Notes under the pieces: generated by a model
Told to the model about the DNA's origin: nothing
What the model saw: only the letters and a program-made list of their open reading frames with translations
The model's database searches: none
From: Pseudopyrenochaeta lycopersici
Taxonomy: Eukaryota > Ascomycota > Dothideomycetes > Pleosporales > Pseudopyrenochaetaceae
Length of the DNA stretch: 64,000 nt
Assembly (NCBI GenBank): GCA_003313425.1
Contig: NHZP01000055.1
Location: 62,001-126,000, forward strand
Reading direction: 5' to 3'
Translations under genes and position numbers: made by a program
In this document: positions 22,116 through 33,900 of the stretch, one piece after another
Position numbering within the stretch: position 1 is the first letter of the stretch
Layout of the letters: each line of letters begins with the position of its first letter

Positions 22116-25051
22116 GCAGAGTTGCTAACAACCAAGCCAGATTGGAAGATTGATTGTTAGTATTGATTACTAAGCAATCAATCCAATCAATCCAAGAGAC
22201 TAAATTTTACCAATCAATCAATCCTAAAAGCTGGAGATTGATTGGATTGGCTTGTTAGCATCTGTATTGCTGAACTTTTGGCGATTTAGTGATAGATCCT
22301 TAGTGTTGGCGTCTAACCTATCGGCTTTACTTTCGGAGTTTAATTTTAGCGTGTTTTGCCCAACATCGACATCGCGTCAAGAGGTTAACACCTGACTCTG
22401 CCTCACCTTTAAACCAATAGTACGCTATATTCTACCCTAGAATCAACTCTAGACTCTCTCATAAGATGAACCGCAACCTCTCCAAGGCTTTTGAGGAGCG
22501 GGTTTCCCAAGTAGATTCCCAAAATACCGTTAGAGTGCCCACATCTAACCATGCAACCGATGCCAAACGCGATGAATCAACCGTAACGCCTGAACCTACT
22601 GCCTACGGACCTACAGTACGAAGGGCTCGATTGGAAACGCGTCCCACACCTTCAAACGCCTGCGTACGAAGCTCGTCGAAGTCATAAAAGCTGGGTTTTC
22701 TTATATGGGTGGCGCGTGTGGCACCAGAAGCAGAATGCGCTGTACTGGCTCTGCAAGTACTGTCATCAGCACCAGATGACAGGAGGGCTCTATAAAGTTG
22801 AACTATCGACGTCAGCAATTGCTAGACACCTTGAGCAGCAGAAGGTAGGCCACGGGTACAACAAAGACGGTAAAATCGAGCTTAAGAAACTCCAGAATCA
22901 CACATCTATCCTCGCCCATATGCAGCAATCTCAGAAGCTCAACGTACCTCAGGATGTGGCCAACGTCTTCGCCCAATCGTTTTCTCGCGAGGATTTCCTC
23001 CAGGCAGTACAGAACTGGGTAGTTGCAACAAATCAATCCCTCCGTGTAATCGAATCGCCGTATTTCCGAGAGATGATACAAAAGTCCAACGCGTTGGCTG
23101 AGTCACACCTTTGGAGGAACCACCAATCACTCCGGGATCACATTATCTCCGAATACAATGCCTATTTACCTATTGTGGCTGATTACCTAAAGAAGGCCCG
23201 ATCTCTTATCTATATTACGTTCGACAATTGGACTTCGATAGGTGGTAAACGTGCGTTAACGGGGATCTGCGTACATCACCTAGACGAGGCTGGTGTCCTC
23301 CAGGACTACGTTCTTGGGCTTCCTATGCTCTCTGGTCAACATTCAGGTGCTAATATTGCCTCAACTGTGAGCTCTACGCTCCAAACCTTTGGAATCACGA
23401 AGGAGCAGCTTGGCTACTTTGTCCTTGACAATGCGGCAAACAACGACAAAGCAATGGAGGCTTTGGCAGACGAGTTTAGCTTCAGCCTAAGGCACCGTCG
23501 GCTGCGTTGTACATGGCATATCCTGAATCTCGGAGCGCAGCAGGTTATTTTTGGCAAAGACCGTGAGGCATTCGAAAACTCCGGCATCAATTTACTGAAT
23601 GAGGGGGAGTTTATGGAGGAGTGGAGGCAGGCAGGTCCTATCGCAATTCTGCTAGATGCCCTGGCATCTATTTGTACGCCACAAGCTCGGGAGATCTTAG
23701 ATGGTTTTCAACGCGACGAGGCCATCCGACTCAACGAGGATCCCGAACTAAAGGAGCCCATCAAGCCTGCGCGAACTAGGTGGAATACCTACTATGACTG
23801 TTTTGCGAGAGCAGTCGATCTCCGGAATCCACTTGACGACTACATCACCTACAAGACAGCAGAGTACAATCGCGAGACTGCTAGTACTCGGCGTAGGACT
23901 CACTCGCTGCGTCAAAGCGAGGAGAAGAAGCCCCGGTTGTACATCCAGGAAAGAGGACTTACTGCTGGCGATTGGGCTACGATCAATGAATACAAGAAGC
24001 TTCTCGCGCCCTTCAAAGAGGCCACAAGCTTTATGGAGGGCCGCGGCAAGGCTGGGACGTGTGGAGCAATTTGGGAGGTTATTCCAACGTTTGAGTGGCT
24101 CCTTAAACAATTGCAAGATCTCCGGGATCAGCTTCGAGAGGTGGACTACGAGGACGACGATGCCCCAGAAGATCATTTGCTCATTAATCTGAACGCTGCC
24201 TACCTAAAGATTGATGAGTATTACAGCAAGCTCAACATGTCCGCAGCATACTATGCTGCCTGCCGACTCCATCCTGCGTACAAGAACTTCGTAGATGCCG
24301 CGTGGAGAGTTCCTGACGATTACAACAACTCTGATGAGCCTCATCCCCGAGAGGGCTGGATCAACGATCTAGAACGAGGCTTCAACCAATTGTGGAAGGC
24401 CTGGAAGGATGAGGAGGTTCGAAAGGCATCTCCCGGAGCAGCTACGTCTCCTCCACCTAAGAAACAACGCACTACTTACGCAGCTAGTCGATCGGACTTC
24501 ATGAAGGCTACAATGAAGGATTTGGAACAACTCCAAGAGACTGACGACGAGTATGATCACTGAAGGCTGAGCTTCCCTTAGGGGAGACCCAGGAGCTTGC
24601 AAAGGACCTGATAAAGTATTGGTTGACGAAGCAACAGCAGTACCCAGTCCTCTCACGCTTTGCGATCAATATGCTATCCATCCCAGCAGCAGCAGCAGAT
24701 TGCGAGCGGACGTTTAGCGAACTTGGAGATCTCCTTAGGGTACGACGATTACGCATGCAGCCAGATCTCATGAGCGCCCTACAGAGTCTCCGATTCTGGA
24801 AGAGACTGGGTCTCCGACCGTCCAAGAGGCCTGAGCTTTGGTCAACGCCTCAGCCAGCTGAAGAGCTTACATTTTGCCAAATTAACGACTATTTGAAGGA
24901 GTACGATTAGCTTACTAATCAATCCAATCCAATCAATCCGTCCTTGGTTGAAAATCCTATCAATCAATCCAATCAATCCGTGAGACGATTTGCTAACAAT
25001 CAATCAATCCATGACAACGAGATTGATTGGATTGATTGATAGCAACTCTGC
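22116..25051 (+). mobile_element. hAT transposon, autonomous-type but broken
   Basis: The ends form an inverted repeat GCAGAGTTGCTA (22116-22127) and TAGCAACTCTGC (25040-25051). Both subterminal regions (22150-22255 and 24915-25040) are packed with AATCAATC and GATTGATT repeats, probably transposase binding sites. Inside is a hAT transposase relic. I found no 8-bp target duplication at these borders. The right end sits inside a mariner-like transposase gene whose next part is missing on the left side, so DNA has been lost at the left border. Confidence 0.8.
22466..24910 (+). pseudogene. hAT-family transposase, two frameshifts
   Basis: The N-terminal piece (22466-22687) leads, after a frame change near 22660, into a long frame to 24563. 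That frame has a BED-type zinc finger (WLCKYCHQH with H..H at RHLEQQKVGHG), the RNase H-like core (YITFDNWTSIGGKRALTGIC, FVLDNAANNDKAM, RCTWHILNL) and an alpha-helical insertion. After a second frame change at about 24560, the C-terminal dimerisation domain follows: LSRFAINMLSIPAAAADCER, TFSEL and RLRMQPDLMSALQSL, to 24910. Both shifts break an otherwise well-preserved protein of about 800 residues. The sequence is not AT-rich, so RIP is not the cause. Confidence 0.85.
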
Positions 25052-25176
25052 AATATACTGCTCTATAGTTTCTGTACATGGACGGCGGCGTGGTTGTGGT
25101 GGTGGTTTAACAGGCTCTACGTCATCGTACTCATCGTTATAGAAGGTAAGCTCTTCTGCCTTACTATACCAGCTGA
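25052..25176 (-). pseudogene. mariner-like transposase, middle segment
   Basis: The minus strand reads VSWYSKAEELTFYNDEYDDV, then EPVKPPPQPRRRPCTETIEQ. It continues the transposase interrupted at 26553 by hAT element 2. The two hAT elements lie on either side of this 125-bp piece. Confidence 0.75.
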
Positions 25177-25184
25177 CCCACGCT

Positions 25185-26552
25185 CATACATGGGCAAATC
25201 GATATGCTTTAGCGTCGATATATCGATATATCGATGAAAAAGCTTGGCAGCCCTTACAACCTAAAAATCTCTGCAGATACGTACTTTTATCCCTTAATAT
25301 CTATCAACAAGCCGTTTTTTAACCTGATTAGTACTACTACTTACCTATTACACCATGGAGTCCTTTTTATCATCAGATGTCGCCCCATCTAGCTCTGCTA
25401 GCAACCCAATTAAGTTACCTAGTAACTTCTGGGATGTCATGGAACGACGTACCGTACCAAGCCAGAAACGTGGATCTCAAGGCACTCAAGAGTTTATATG
25501 CCTGACGCATCCTCAATGGGGCCATCAAACATCAAAATCTAATGCTTCATATCCATTGTCACACCCAGCACCCATTATCTCAGCAACAGCTACGTCAGCA
25601 GCGTTTGAACCACGCAGATACGTCATTATCTCGAGGCCTTTTACCTTCAACCGCGGATGTTCTCCTCTACCATTATGAACAAGAGAAGGTAAAGTAGACG
25701 TCTTATTAGGTATCTTTACTAATAAGTTATTAGGAAAGGTACTCTACGCCTGGTCAAGAAGATCCTCAGATGCTCCACGCTATTAACATGGGATGGTATG
25801 TCCTTAGTAAGTACTACGGCCTCACAGACGAAGCACCTGTATACGCCGCAGCCCTTCTTCTCGATCCTTCAAAGCGATCGGCCTATATCAAAAAGAACTG
25901 GACCCGAAGCTGGATACAGCCAGCAATTGATAAAGCTTATACACTTTGGGTAGAGGATTATAAAACGGCTTTAATCCCTGGTTCCGAACCTGTTCAACAG
26001 CCCCAACATCGAGATCTCTCTGGGTTTGGTCGTTTACACCGCAACTTAGCTGTAACGACAGCTAATTCGGATGAGGATGACTTTAGCGTGTTTATTGAGG
26101 CCACACCTATTGCGACTAGCTGTACAGCTTTAGAATGGTGGTGCCACGAGAATCAGAGACGCCGATATCCAAAGCTTAGCCAGATGGCTATCGATATACT
26201 TTCAATCCCTGCTGAATCTGCAGAGGCAGAAAGGGTGTTTTCAGGTGCGAGAAGGACTTGTAGATACGATCGACTCAGGCTATCGTGTGCCAATATCGAG
26301 AAAATTGAGTGTATTGGTAGTTGGCTTCATCAGGGATTAATTACGCCTTCATCCAGGTCCGGAAGGGGATTTCAACTTGAACCAGGCGAAAATGAGGCTA
26401 TCCAGGGCTGGACAGATGAAGTGATTGATGAGATAACGTGGTTTGAGGACACTTAGCTAGCTAATTGATTTTTTATAGCTTATATCATCAATATCGATCG
26501 ATATCGATATAAAATCCGCTATTTTATATCGATATCGATATGCCCATGTCTG
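25185..26552 (+). mobile_element. hAT element 2, internally deleted, with 8-bp target duplication
   Basis: The ends are CATACATGGGCAAATCGATA at 25185 and the reverse complement of CAGACATGGGCATATCGATA at 26552. The flanking 8-mers are identical: CCCACGCT at 25177-25184 and 26553-26560. Subterminal regions carry repeated ATCGAT/ATATCGAT. At 1368 bp it is shorter than an autonomous hAT and has only the ends of a transposase gene. Confidence 0.9.
25355..26456 (+). pseudogene. hAT transposase remnant (N-terminal BED-like piece and C-terminal dimerisation domain)
   Basis: An N-terminal piece (25355-25678; LPSNFWDVMERRTVPSQKRG) is followed, after a large deletion, by a C-terminal frame (25770-26456). 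That frame has APVYAAALLLDPSKRSAYIK, WWCHENQRRRYPKLSQMAID, LSIPAESAEAERVFSGARR and the dimerisation helix. The RNase H-like core with the first two catalytic residues is gone, so the element could move only with help in trans. Confidence 0.82.
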
Positions 26553-26560
26553 CCCACGCT

Positions 26561-27350
26561 GCGAAGTGTACATCGTTCTTTCCTCTATCACATTGCTCTA
26601 CAAGGTTGTTAGGATTGTATCTCTCACCTAGCACGCGCAATATCCACTCCTGTGGAATCTGATAACGAGCAGTGGGCCTCGTCAATAAATACAACTCCAT
26701 CCCAATAGCCTTCAATAGGTAGATATTGCCTATCAGCAGTATATACTACGCGCTGCGTTTGCTGTAGTTCTGTAATCTCCTTCTGCGTAGCAGCTCTAAA
26801 CATACCAGCAAAGAAACGAGTTTTAAGGGAGCTCTGTAACGTGCGTTTCGTTGCCTGTATACCAGCCATCTTTAACTGAGTTGAGAGTCGTTTCTGGCGA
26901 GCCTTCTTATCTGATGTGAGGAGCTGACGAAGTGGCTCATCTGGTATCTTGAACGAGCGGCTACTGCCTGTAGTACCACGAGTTTCCTGCTATTTCTTTT
27001 GTATATCTCTTCTGCCTTCAACAGTATGCCCGTATTCTTGCCTCTCCTGTAGCCAACGATACGCGGTGGCCCTAGGGATGTTACGCTGTTCGAAGAGATC
27101 CTGGGAGGGAACCCAGCCACCAGTATCCTTTCGATCGTACGCGTCGAAAGACTTCGCACGCTTCTTTGTATCCGCATGTGGTTTAGCAGTTCGATCAGGT
27201 ATAATATTGCGCCTCATTTGCACTTGAAATTATTCAAATACCTCAAGTTTTGGTGGAGTTCTGGCCTGTCGCGCAAGCCAAGTTTCTGCAGATGGGTGTT
27301 GTGGTGGGGTGTGCTGACACATCCAAAAAGTGTCTCATTTTTTTCTTCAT
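26561..27350 (-). pseudogene. Tc1/mariner-like transposase, N-terminal part and upstream end
   Basis: On the minus strand the gene starts near 27220 (MQMRRNIIPDRTAKPHADTK). It has a helix-turn-helix (SQDLFEQRNIPRATAYRWLQ), then KARQKRLSTQLKMAGIQATK and the first catalytic block GYWDGVVFIDEAHCSL. After a frame change near 26635 it continues ERYNPNNLVEQCDRGK and VHFAAW, up to the target site of hAT element 2. A stop also splits the part near 26990. The outer end of the element (27300-27350) carries the sequence shared with 17258-17309. The C-terminal part with the remaining catalytic residues is lost. Confidence 0.8.
27299..27350 (-). repeat. mariner-like element end, second copy at 17258-17309
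   Basis: This is the reverse-complement partner of the repeat at 17258-17309. Here it lies about 80 bp upstream of the transposase start, so it is the 5' outer region of that element. Confidence 0.7.
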
Positions 27351-27352
27351 GG

Positions 27353-27978
27353 GGTTGAAAGCATAAGATCTCGTCCAGTTAAAGGCAAAAATAACGAATC
27401 GATTATACCACTGATGTCTGAAGCTCCACTGTCTGAAGATACGAGGTGAAAGTAGCGCGCTTGTGCCATAGCACAACCTTGTTGCTTCCCGTCAACGTGT
27501 TCAACCCCTGTTAGGATCAGCCTGATCCACCCAGGCATCGACGCGTGTGATCATTTTATTGGAGCGACTCAAAGCTCTAAGCGTCAAAGACGCGCTGAAG
27601 GGATACCAGGCAGCAAACCACATGTGAACAAGACAAGTCCGCGCCCAATTTGCACGGGTAGTCGCTCTCGTCTGTTTGGAAAGATGCTCAGATCCTATGA
27701 GTGCGGGTTTGCTACTCTTCGCTTGATCTAAAAGGCTGTAATATCGGGTTTTTTTCGTAACCTAGAGCCTTTGTCTGTGAACTTTCACCCAGAGTTGCCG
27801 CCAAGCCGCACGCACTTCACCGTGCCTCAGCCTTGCGTCCCTTGTCACCTTCACCGGATACTAACATCCCATCCACGTAACAAACACTTTCAAGCTCGCC
27901 AAACCCACACTATCACAAATACCGAGGCCACTATACCATTCTCGCTTTGAACACCGATCTGCACTGCCAATCATCGCC
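27353..27978. other. upstream region of the DUF3638 gene
   Basis: No gene recognised. Short minus-strand frames (such as 27347-27538) look like transposon flank or chance. The last 200 bp are pyrimidine-rich, as in many fungal promoters. Confidence 0.4.
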
Positions 27979-30900
27979 ATGGCCTCAATCGCGAATGTGT
28001 TCAACCACCTGGTGTTACCACCACAACTCCCTGGAAAACAGGACGTGGACATTGAAAGCACTAGTAATGACATTCTCGTCCGACTTCTGCAGGCCACAAC
28101 TACATTAGGCCAACTTGCTGGTCAGGAACAAGCATCTGTCTGGGCAGCGATTCGCGAATCGCTTCGTCGTTGTCAATATTTGCATGCGCCAGGTCGTCTC
28201 GAAAAACAGTCGCTCATGTCAGAGTTGCAACATCTCAGACGTGATCGGCCTCTTATACTTCACATCTTAGAGCAAAATGCCGCTCTCATCATTCGACTCG
28301 ACGTCAGGTAAGGAACGAGGTTCAAGATAGGCTGTACAACCCGAGACCCCGCAACTGACGAGCACCAGCGAAACGATTGATATCGTCATATTCGAGGCCT
28401 TCGAGACATCGCCCCCCTCTGCCGAGGTGCTTGCCAGCGAGGGCTCCCTTCTATGGGACTTTCCCGACTGTGCGGCCCAGATACCACTTGTTGAATTTCA
28501 GAAGTCGTCTTTCCAAGAAGCGTTGGCCGATTTCTTAGAGAAGGGCAGCATGGAGCCTTTGAAGCTCTTCCAGGCACATACGACAAAGGCACAAATTTCT
28601 ATCGTCGAGTCACGCGACACAGCGAGTCCGGCTCTTGTGACGCATCTTCTCATGCCGTTGCTTGAAGCTATCGGATCCTCAGCTGATGCCAACGTCCCTA
28701 GGCTGAGGAAAAGAGTTCGTGATGATGTGAATATTGATGCCGCGGAGTTTCCATGGCGCAGATTGCCTTTCTGGCTCGTACTCCGCATCTTTACCCAACG
28801 ACAACTTCAGTTGTCTCTCGGGAACGAAGATGGTAGGGCTTGCTACAAATTCCTCATCACCACCTTACTCATCGAGCTTATGAATGATTCTGCTGGTCAG
28901 CTAGCACCTGAATTAACGTTGACGCTGCGAGGAAAGATCTGTCGCCGTCTCGCGAAACTTGAACAAGAGAAGGGTGATTCATCTGCCGTATATAACCACC
29001 TGTTTACCGTTGCTGGACCATTCTTCAAGGAGAGCATCACACGAATAACGACACTAGTAGAGTCGGCTTGGGAGGGGTTCAAGCGAGCGACAACACGGCC
29101 TGTGCCTAAACTCTCGCAGAGGGCTGACCCACAAGCCCTCTACCTTTCTCTTCCGAACAGTGGACCGTATCTTCAAGGCGTATTGAATTTACCACGTACA
29201 CAAAAAAAGACCCAGCTCTCGTTGGACCTTCCGCCCTTACATGACAGCACTATTAAGCAGGTCGAGCAATTCACAGATACGTATTTTAAGCTCGCAAAAT
29301 TGGAAACTGACGTTGAGACACATCAAATACCACAGTTAACATCAACATCGACCCCAGAATTTTGCTGCATCAAGTTAGCTGAAGCAATATCCGGTCTTTT
29401 TAATACTGTTGGAACGGCGTATGACTCCAACCCCGAGCAGATGTCGATCTTCATCTTGGACCTCTTCTCGCTTTGGGTGCAGCTGGACAAATACACTACC
29501 AAACTCTGCCCCTTGCTTCTCGAATACCACCCCGTATTCACTGCGGAACTTTTAGATGTATTGCAACTTCCCAAGGCTTCGGAGATGCAGCGACTTCACG
29601 AAATCCAGATGTATCTCCAGAAGAGGCGTAAGATGTGCAAGCATCAGAAGACAATCTTGTCTGAGCCCGATAAAACGGGCTTCACCGTAAAATACGTTGC
29701 GCAGTCCGCGACAATGCTTGAACTCCTCGGCCAAATACAACAAGCTTCTACGAATTCACGACTGGCAAAGAAGGCTGAGCTGGACAGATGGTGCCAAAAG
29801 TACGACGAGCACTCTTCGGGCATCTCTGGCGGCGCGTGTGTCTGCAAGTTTAACCGTGACGGCACAAAAAATGTGAGAGGATGCAATAAATGCTGGCACT
29901 GGCGCACTCGAAACCGAATGGAGATATATGCCCACGAGGACTTTCTTCCCAAGGATGCAGTAAAGGCGGCGGCAATCGTATTCGAGTTAGGTTGTCCAAG
30001 TTTCATCACCGCGTATCGAAATGCAACCTGGAAGATCTTCATGTTGGGTTATCCCGAAAAACCCGCGCCAGGATCGCCAATCAAGCTGTTGATGGATTAT
30101 GAACCGCTCAAGGCGTATGGGCAGAGGTTTTCGACTGGGATCACGATTGCATCGACGTCCAAATCGTTCCGTGGCACTCACTACAAGGTTGCCAAGAAGA
30201 AGATGAAAGCTTCCGAATCAGATGTTCTCTACCCCAACGCTATGAATTTATTCCTCTTCGACGTGGCCTCGGAGACATGGGTCAAGGACTTCGACAAGTC
30301 GTTTACCTTTCAGCATTTGTGTGGAGTACATGTTCCGTCGGGGCTTCGAGATTCAGTCATGCCAGCGCGAATACATCCACCCACTGAGATACACGGTCCG
30401 TCTTCGTACGAGATCGTCGCCTCCGAAACCAAATGTCCACCGAAAATGTCTATTCATGAATTCACTGCATACCAACGTTTGCTTTCAGGTAAGACTCGTC
30501 GATGGCTTACCATGTTGGTAGAGTTAGGCGCATCGGACGTGAACTTCAGCAGCGAAGATACGATGCACATGTTCAACCACCTCGCTACGCAAGCTGGGCC
30601 AGCAAGGGCTGAACCTGGCCTTCTTCGCGATGCTCACGTAGTTTTCGAGGACACATCATTCTGCAATCGCTTGGCAGAACAAATTGGGAACCGCCTGCGT
30701 AATATCACAACCAATTGGCGTGAGGTCCACTGCATGGAAGTACTTATCACACTCAGTCTTCGGCTTTTCGCCTTAGCCTCCTCCAAAACGCTAGCCGAAA
30801 GTCTGCTGAAAGAAGCACGAGATGTTACTTTAAAATGGTTTACGCGCCTCCGAATCGATGTGAGAAGTGCAATGGAGGCTTCTGCAGCGGAGGCAGCTGC

Positions 30901-33900
30901 TAGATACGCTTTCTGGGCTGCTTTGCTCTGTCGTAGGACGTTTACCACCTTCGCAGATTCGGATCATACAATACTACAGGATGATTTGTCGATATTCGTT
31001 GAGGCCTCATTAGCTCTCCAAGAGAACCTCCTTACCGACTTGACAAAGCTACCTCCAGTCCTAAAGAGCATGTTAATTCGAGACACAAAACTGGCTTACA
31101 GCATCCAATCACAATTACTGGAGTCGATCAACGCTCATCCTCAAAGTATTGGTATGGCTATCAACGCATCATGGTCAGATTTAGGGAACTCCGCTGGAAA
31201 GGTCTTTGCTGCATGGCAGACCCTCAAATCTCCGCACGATCGATGGGTTGTATCGATCATGACCCCTACAATGCATACAACAGCCAAGTCACAAGTGATT
31301 CATTACAATTTCATCGAAGGACACTTACTCGTTGATGGCAAGCCTTTGGGAAGGTTACCTCGTGATATCCGAGAGTCGAACGAAGTGAAAGAACTCTTCG
31401 GCAACCAACATCTCTTAACTTTCCAGTCTGCCGAATATGGAATGTCATATGTCATGGCAGCTCGGATGAACAACCACGAGATACACTTTGGCGTTCGAAA
31501 GGGAAGGGTTATTATCCGCGCCCGTAGTCGCGAAGGTCTCCTGGAATATATCCCCTCCCATCTTTTCACCGGACCTGACGCTATCGACCTTCCACATGGC
31601 CTTGTATTCGATTGCGCGCATTGGTTGAATCTGAAAACGAAATGTATCGAAATTCGACGCAAGCCCGAGATTTGGAGGACTAGGCCTAGTGACTGGATTA
31701 TAGATCTTATGAATCGACAAGGGTATCGGAACAATCGTACCTCCTTGATCGACCCTAATTCTGCTTATTTCAGGCAAGTTGCCGACATCTTCCGCCATTT
31801 TGAGGATCCGCGCAAGATCACTGTATTCCAGCCCGTGAACCCCAAAGGGAAGCTGTCTGTGGAGCTACGTCATTTGGAACTGTCCTTCTACGTCAATTTG
31901 AAAGGGCTCCTTGAATGTCGGGAATTACGGGAGGAGATTGATCCTGACCAAGATGCTGGTACTTTGTACGGGCTTCAGAGCAAGATTGTACTTCGCGACA
32001 TTGTGGACAGTAGACGTCGAAGCGTCATTGCTCCCTGGGGAAAGGTTTCTACCAAGCGTCATGGAATGCACGTTTTCGTTCGCGCGGCCAGCAGCACCGA
32101 GTATGCGAGGTTCGGGATCGATGATGTACTTGGACGACTATCCTGCCCCTCGGAGCCGCGACTCCTCTACGCCAAGGCGCAGTTTCATGCGTTTACCTCC
32201 TTTGTGATACCTGATCCACTGACTGGGCGCACCGGAACGGAGGAAGCCTTGCACATTCTGCAGTCAGGTTATTGTCAACCATGGACGCCGCTGGGAGGTG
32301 ATCCAATCAACATCCTTAAAGCCATTGGAGAGATCAGTCCAGGGCGAGAGTACTATCCTAAAGACAAAAGGGCTTTGCAAAATGTTACTTGGAATGTGGA
32401 CTTGACGATGACTATCCAGCACGATACATTTGAGGGCGTTGTGCAGGATATACTCGACAAGTCTGAACGACTTCGTGTCTTTGCTCTAAATAATAGAGAG
32501 GACGTTCAAATGGGCACTCACATTCTTACTCACCTCCGCAAGTGTGGCATTGCACGGCGTCGTCTCTATGAGTGCATAAAGCTTGACGCAAGTCAGGAGA
32601 TTGGCGGTGATAGAGTGTACAAGTCTCGCGGCCAACAAGCCAATTCACTTCAAGCAGACAAAGTCCATCGTATTGTAAAGCTACTCCAAACTCGTCCATT
32701 CAGAATGCACACCATTCGAGAATTATCTTCCTGTCTCCAAGACTGGCCACTGATCGGCGGATTCCACACCACATCTGAGATAATCCCCGCAAGCTTAAGC
32801 GACTTGACCGAGAAAAGTGTCGACGAGCAGTGGGGTGGTCTTGTGAATGCTTGTCGTAGCTCTGATTCTCAGGAGTTGTACAGCCTGATGTTCCATCTCA
32901 GCCTCATGTCATTGAACTCCAGGACAGACTTCAACGTTATCAAGACCCTAGTGGCCTTTGCGTCCTTGCCAGAATTGAAAACACTGCAGCCGCCCTCTTA
33001 TCCCTCGTTCAACCAGTTCAGACTCAACGAACTGCCAACTACAACATCGCTATTCCGGGTCATTTCTGTCGATCTACCTGAGAAGCGGAAGCGAGGGTTC
33101 AACCAGGCGCTAGAAGCGTATCGAAAGGCATGTGAAGCTGAGGGCGAGCGGTTAGCACAGCACTTCTTGGATCAATGGCCAAATGAGGAGATCTTTTTGT
33201 ATGGATTCGAATCGGATATGATTGATACAGCTGCCGCGATGGAGCGAGTCGTTCCGGAGTGGCGCCGCTTACATCAGAACATAAAACTTTCGAAGTACGT
33301 TCTGCAAATTCAGGATATACTGAAGCGCTACATTGGACCGGATGATAGTTCTATGCCAAAGGCTTGGAAATTGACACAGAGGTCCTTCCGTACGCCGGCT
33401 CGCGACTCCGTTATCCCATCAATTCCCACGAACCTCCTCACCAAATCACTGGCATCATCGTTGAACACAACTACTTGCATTGATTCAGCTCTCTACGGCA
33501 AATTTGCCTCTCTACCCAAAAGCCACTCGACCACAAAGACTCTTTCGAAAGAGACGGCTGAGCTGCGAACAATTCTCTCTCACTTCACCTCATCGTCGAA
33601 CTCCCTCCGCCAAGAATATGGCCGTGACTTGGATGAGAGTCTCACCGTCCTCGAGAAGACTAACCGTGAAGTAAAAGCTCCATATACCCCACCGAATGTC
33701 ACAGCTGTAGCTAGAAGTATACATGATGTCCGCATTATCATCAAAACCCACTTCACCCAGATCCGTAATGCTCTGTCAGCTGACGATGATCGCTTTCAGT
33801 GGCTTGAACTCAGCAATCTCTGGCCTTGCAATACGTTGATAGCAATGCTAGAGCAACTCCGTTCAAGTTCGAATCATATGCTCGGGAAAAATGTGAAGGA

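Noticed and set aside
22116..25051. 8-bp target duplication for hAT element 1
   Set aside because: The flanks TATAGCGA and AATATACT do not match, so no duplication can be claimed and the left border is probably rearranged.
27861..28097. Minus-strand frame across the start of the DUF3638 gene
   Set aside because: It overlaps the first exon, which has conserved sequence and a good start context.
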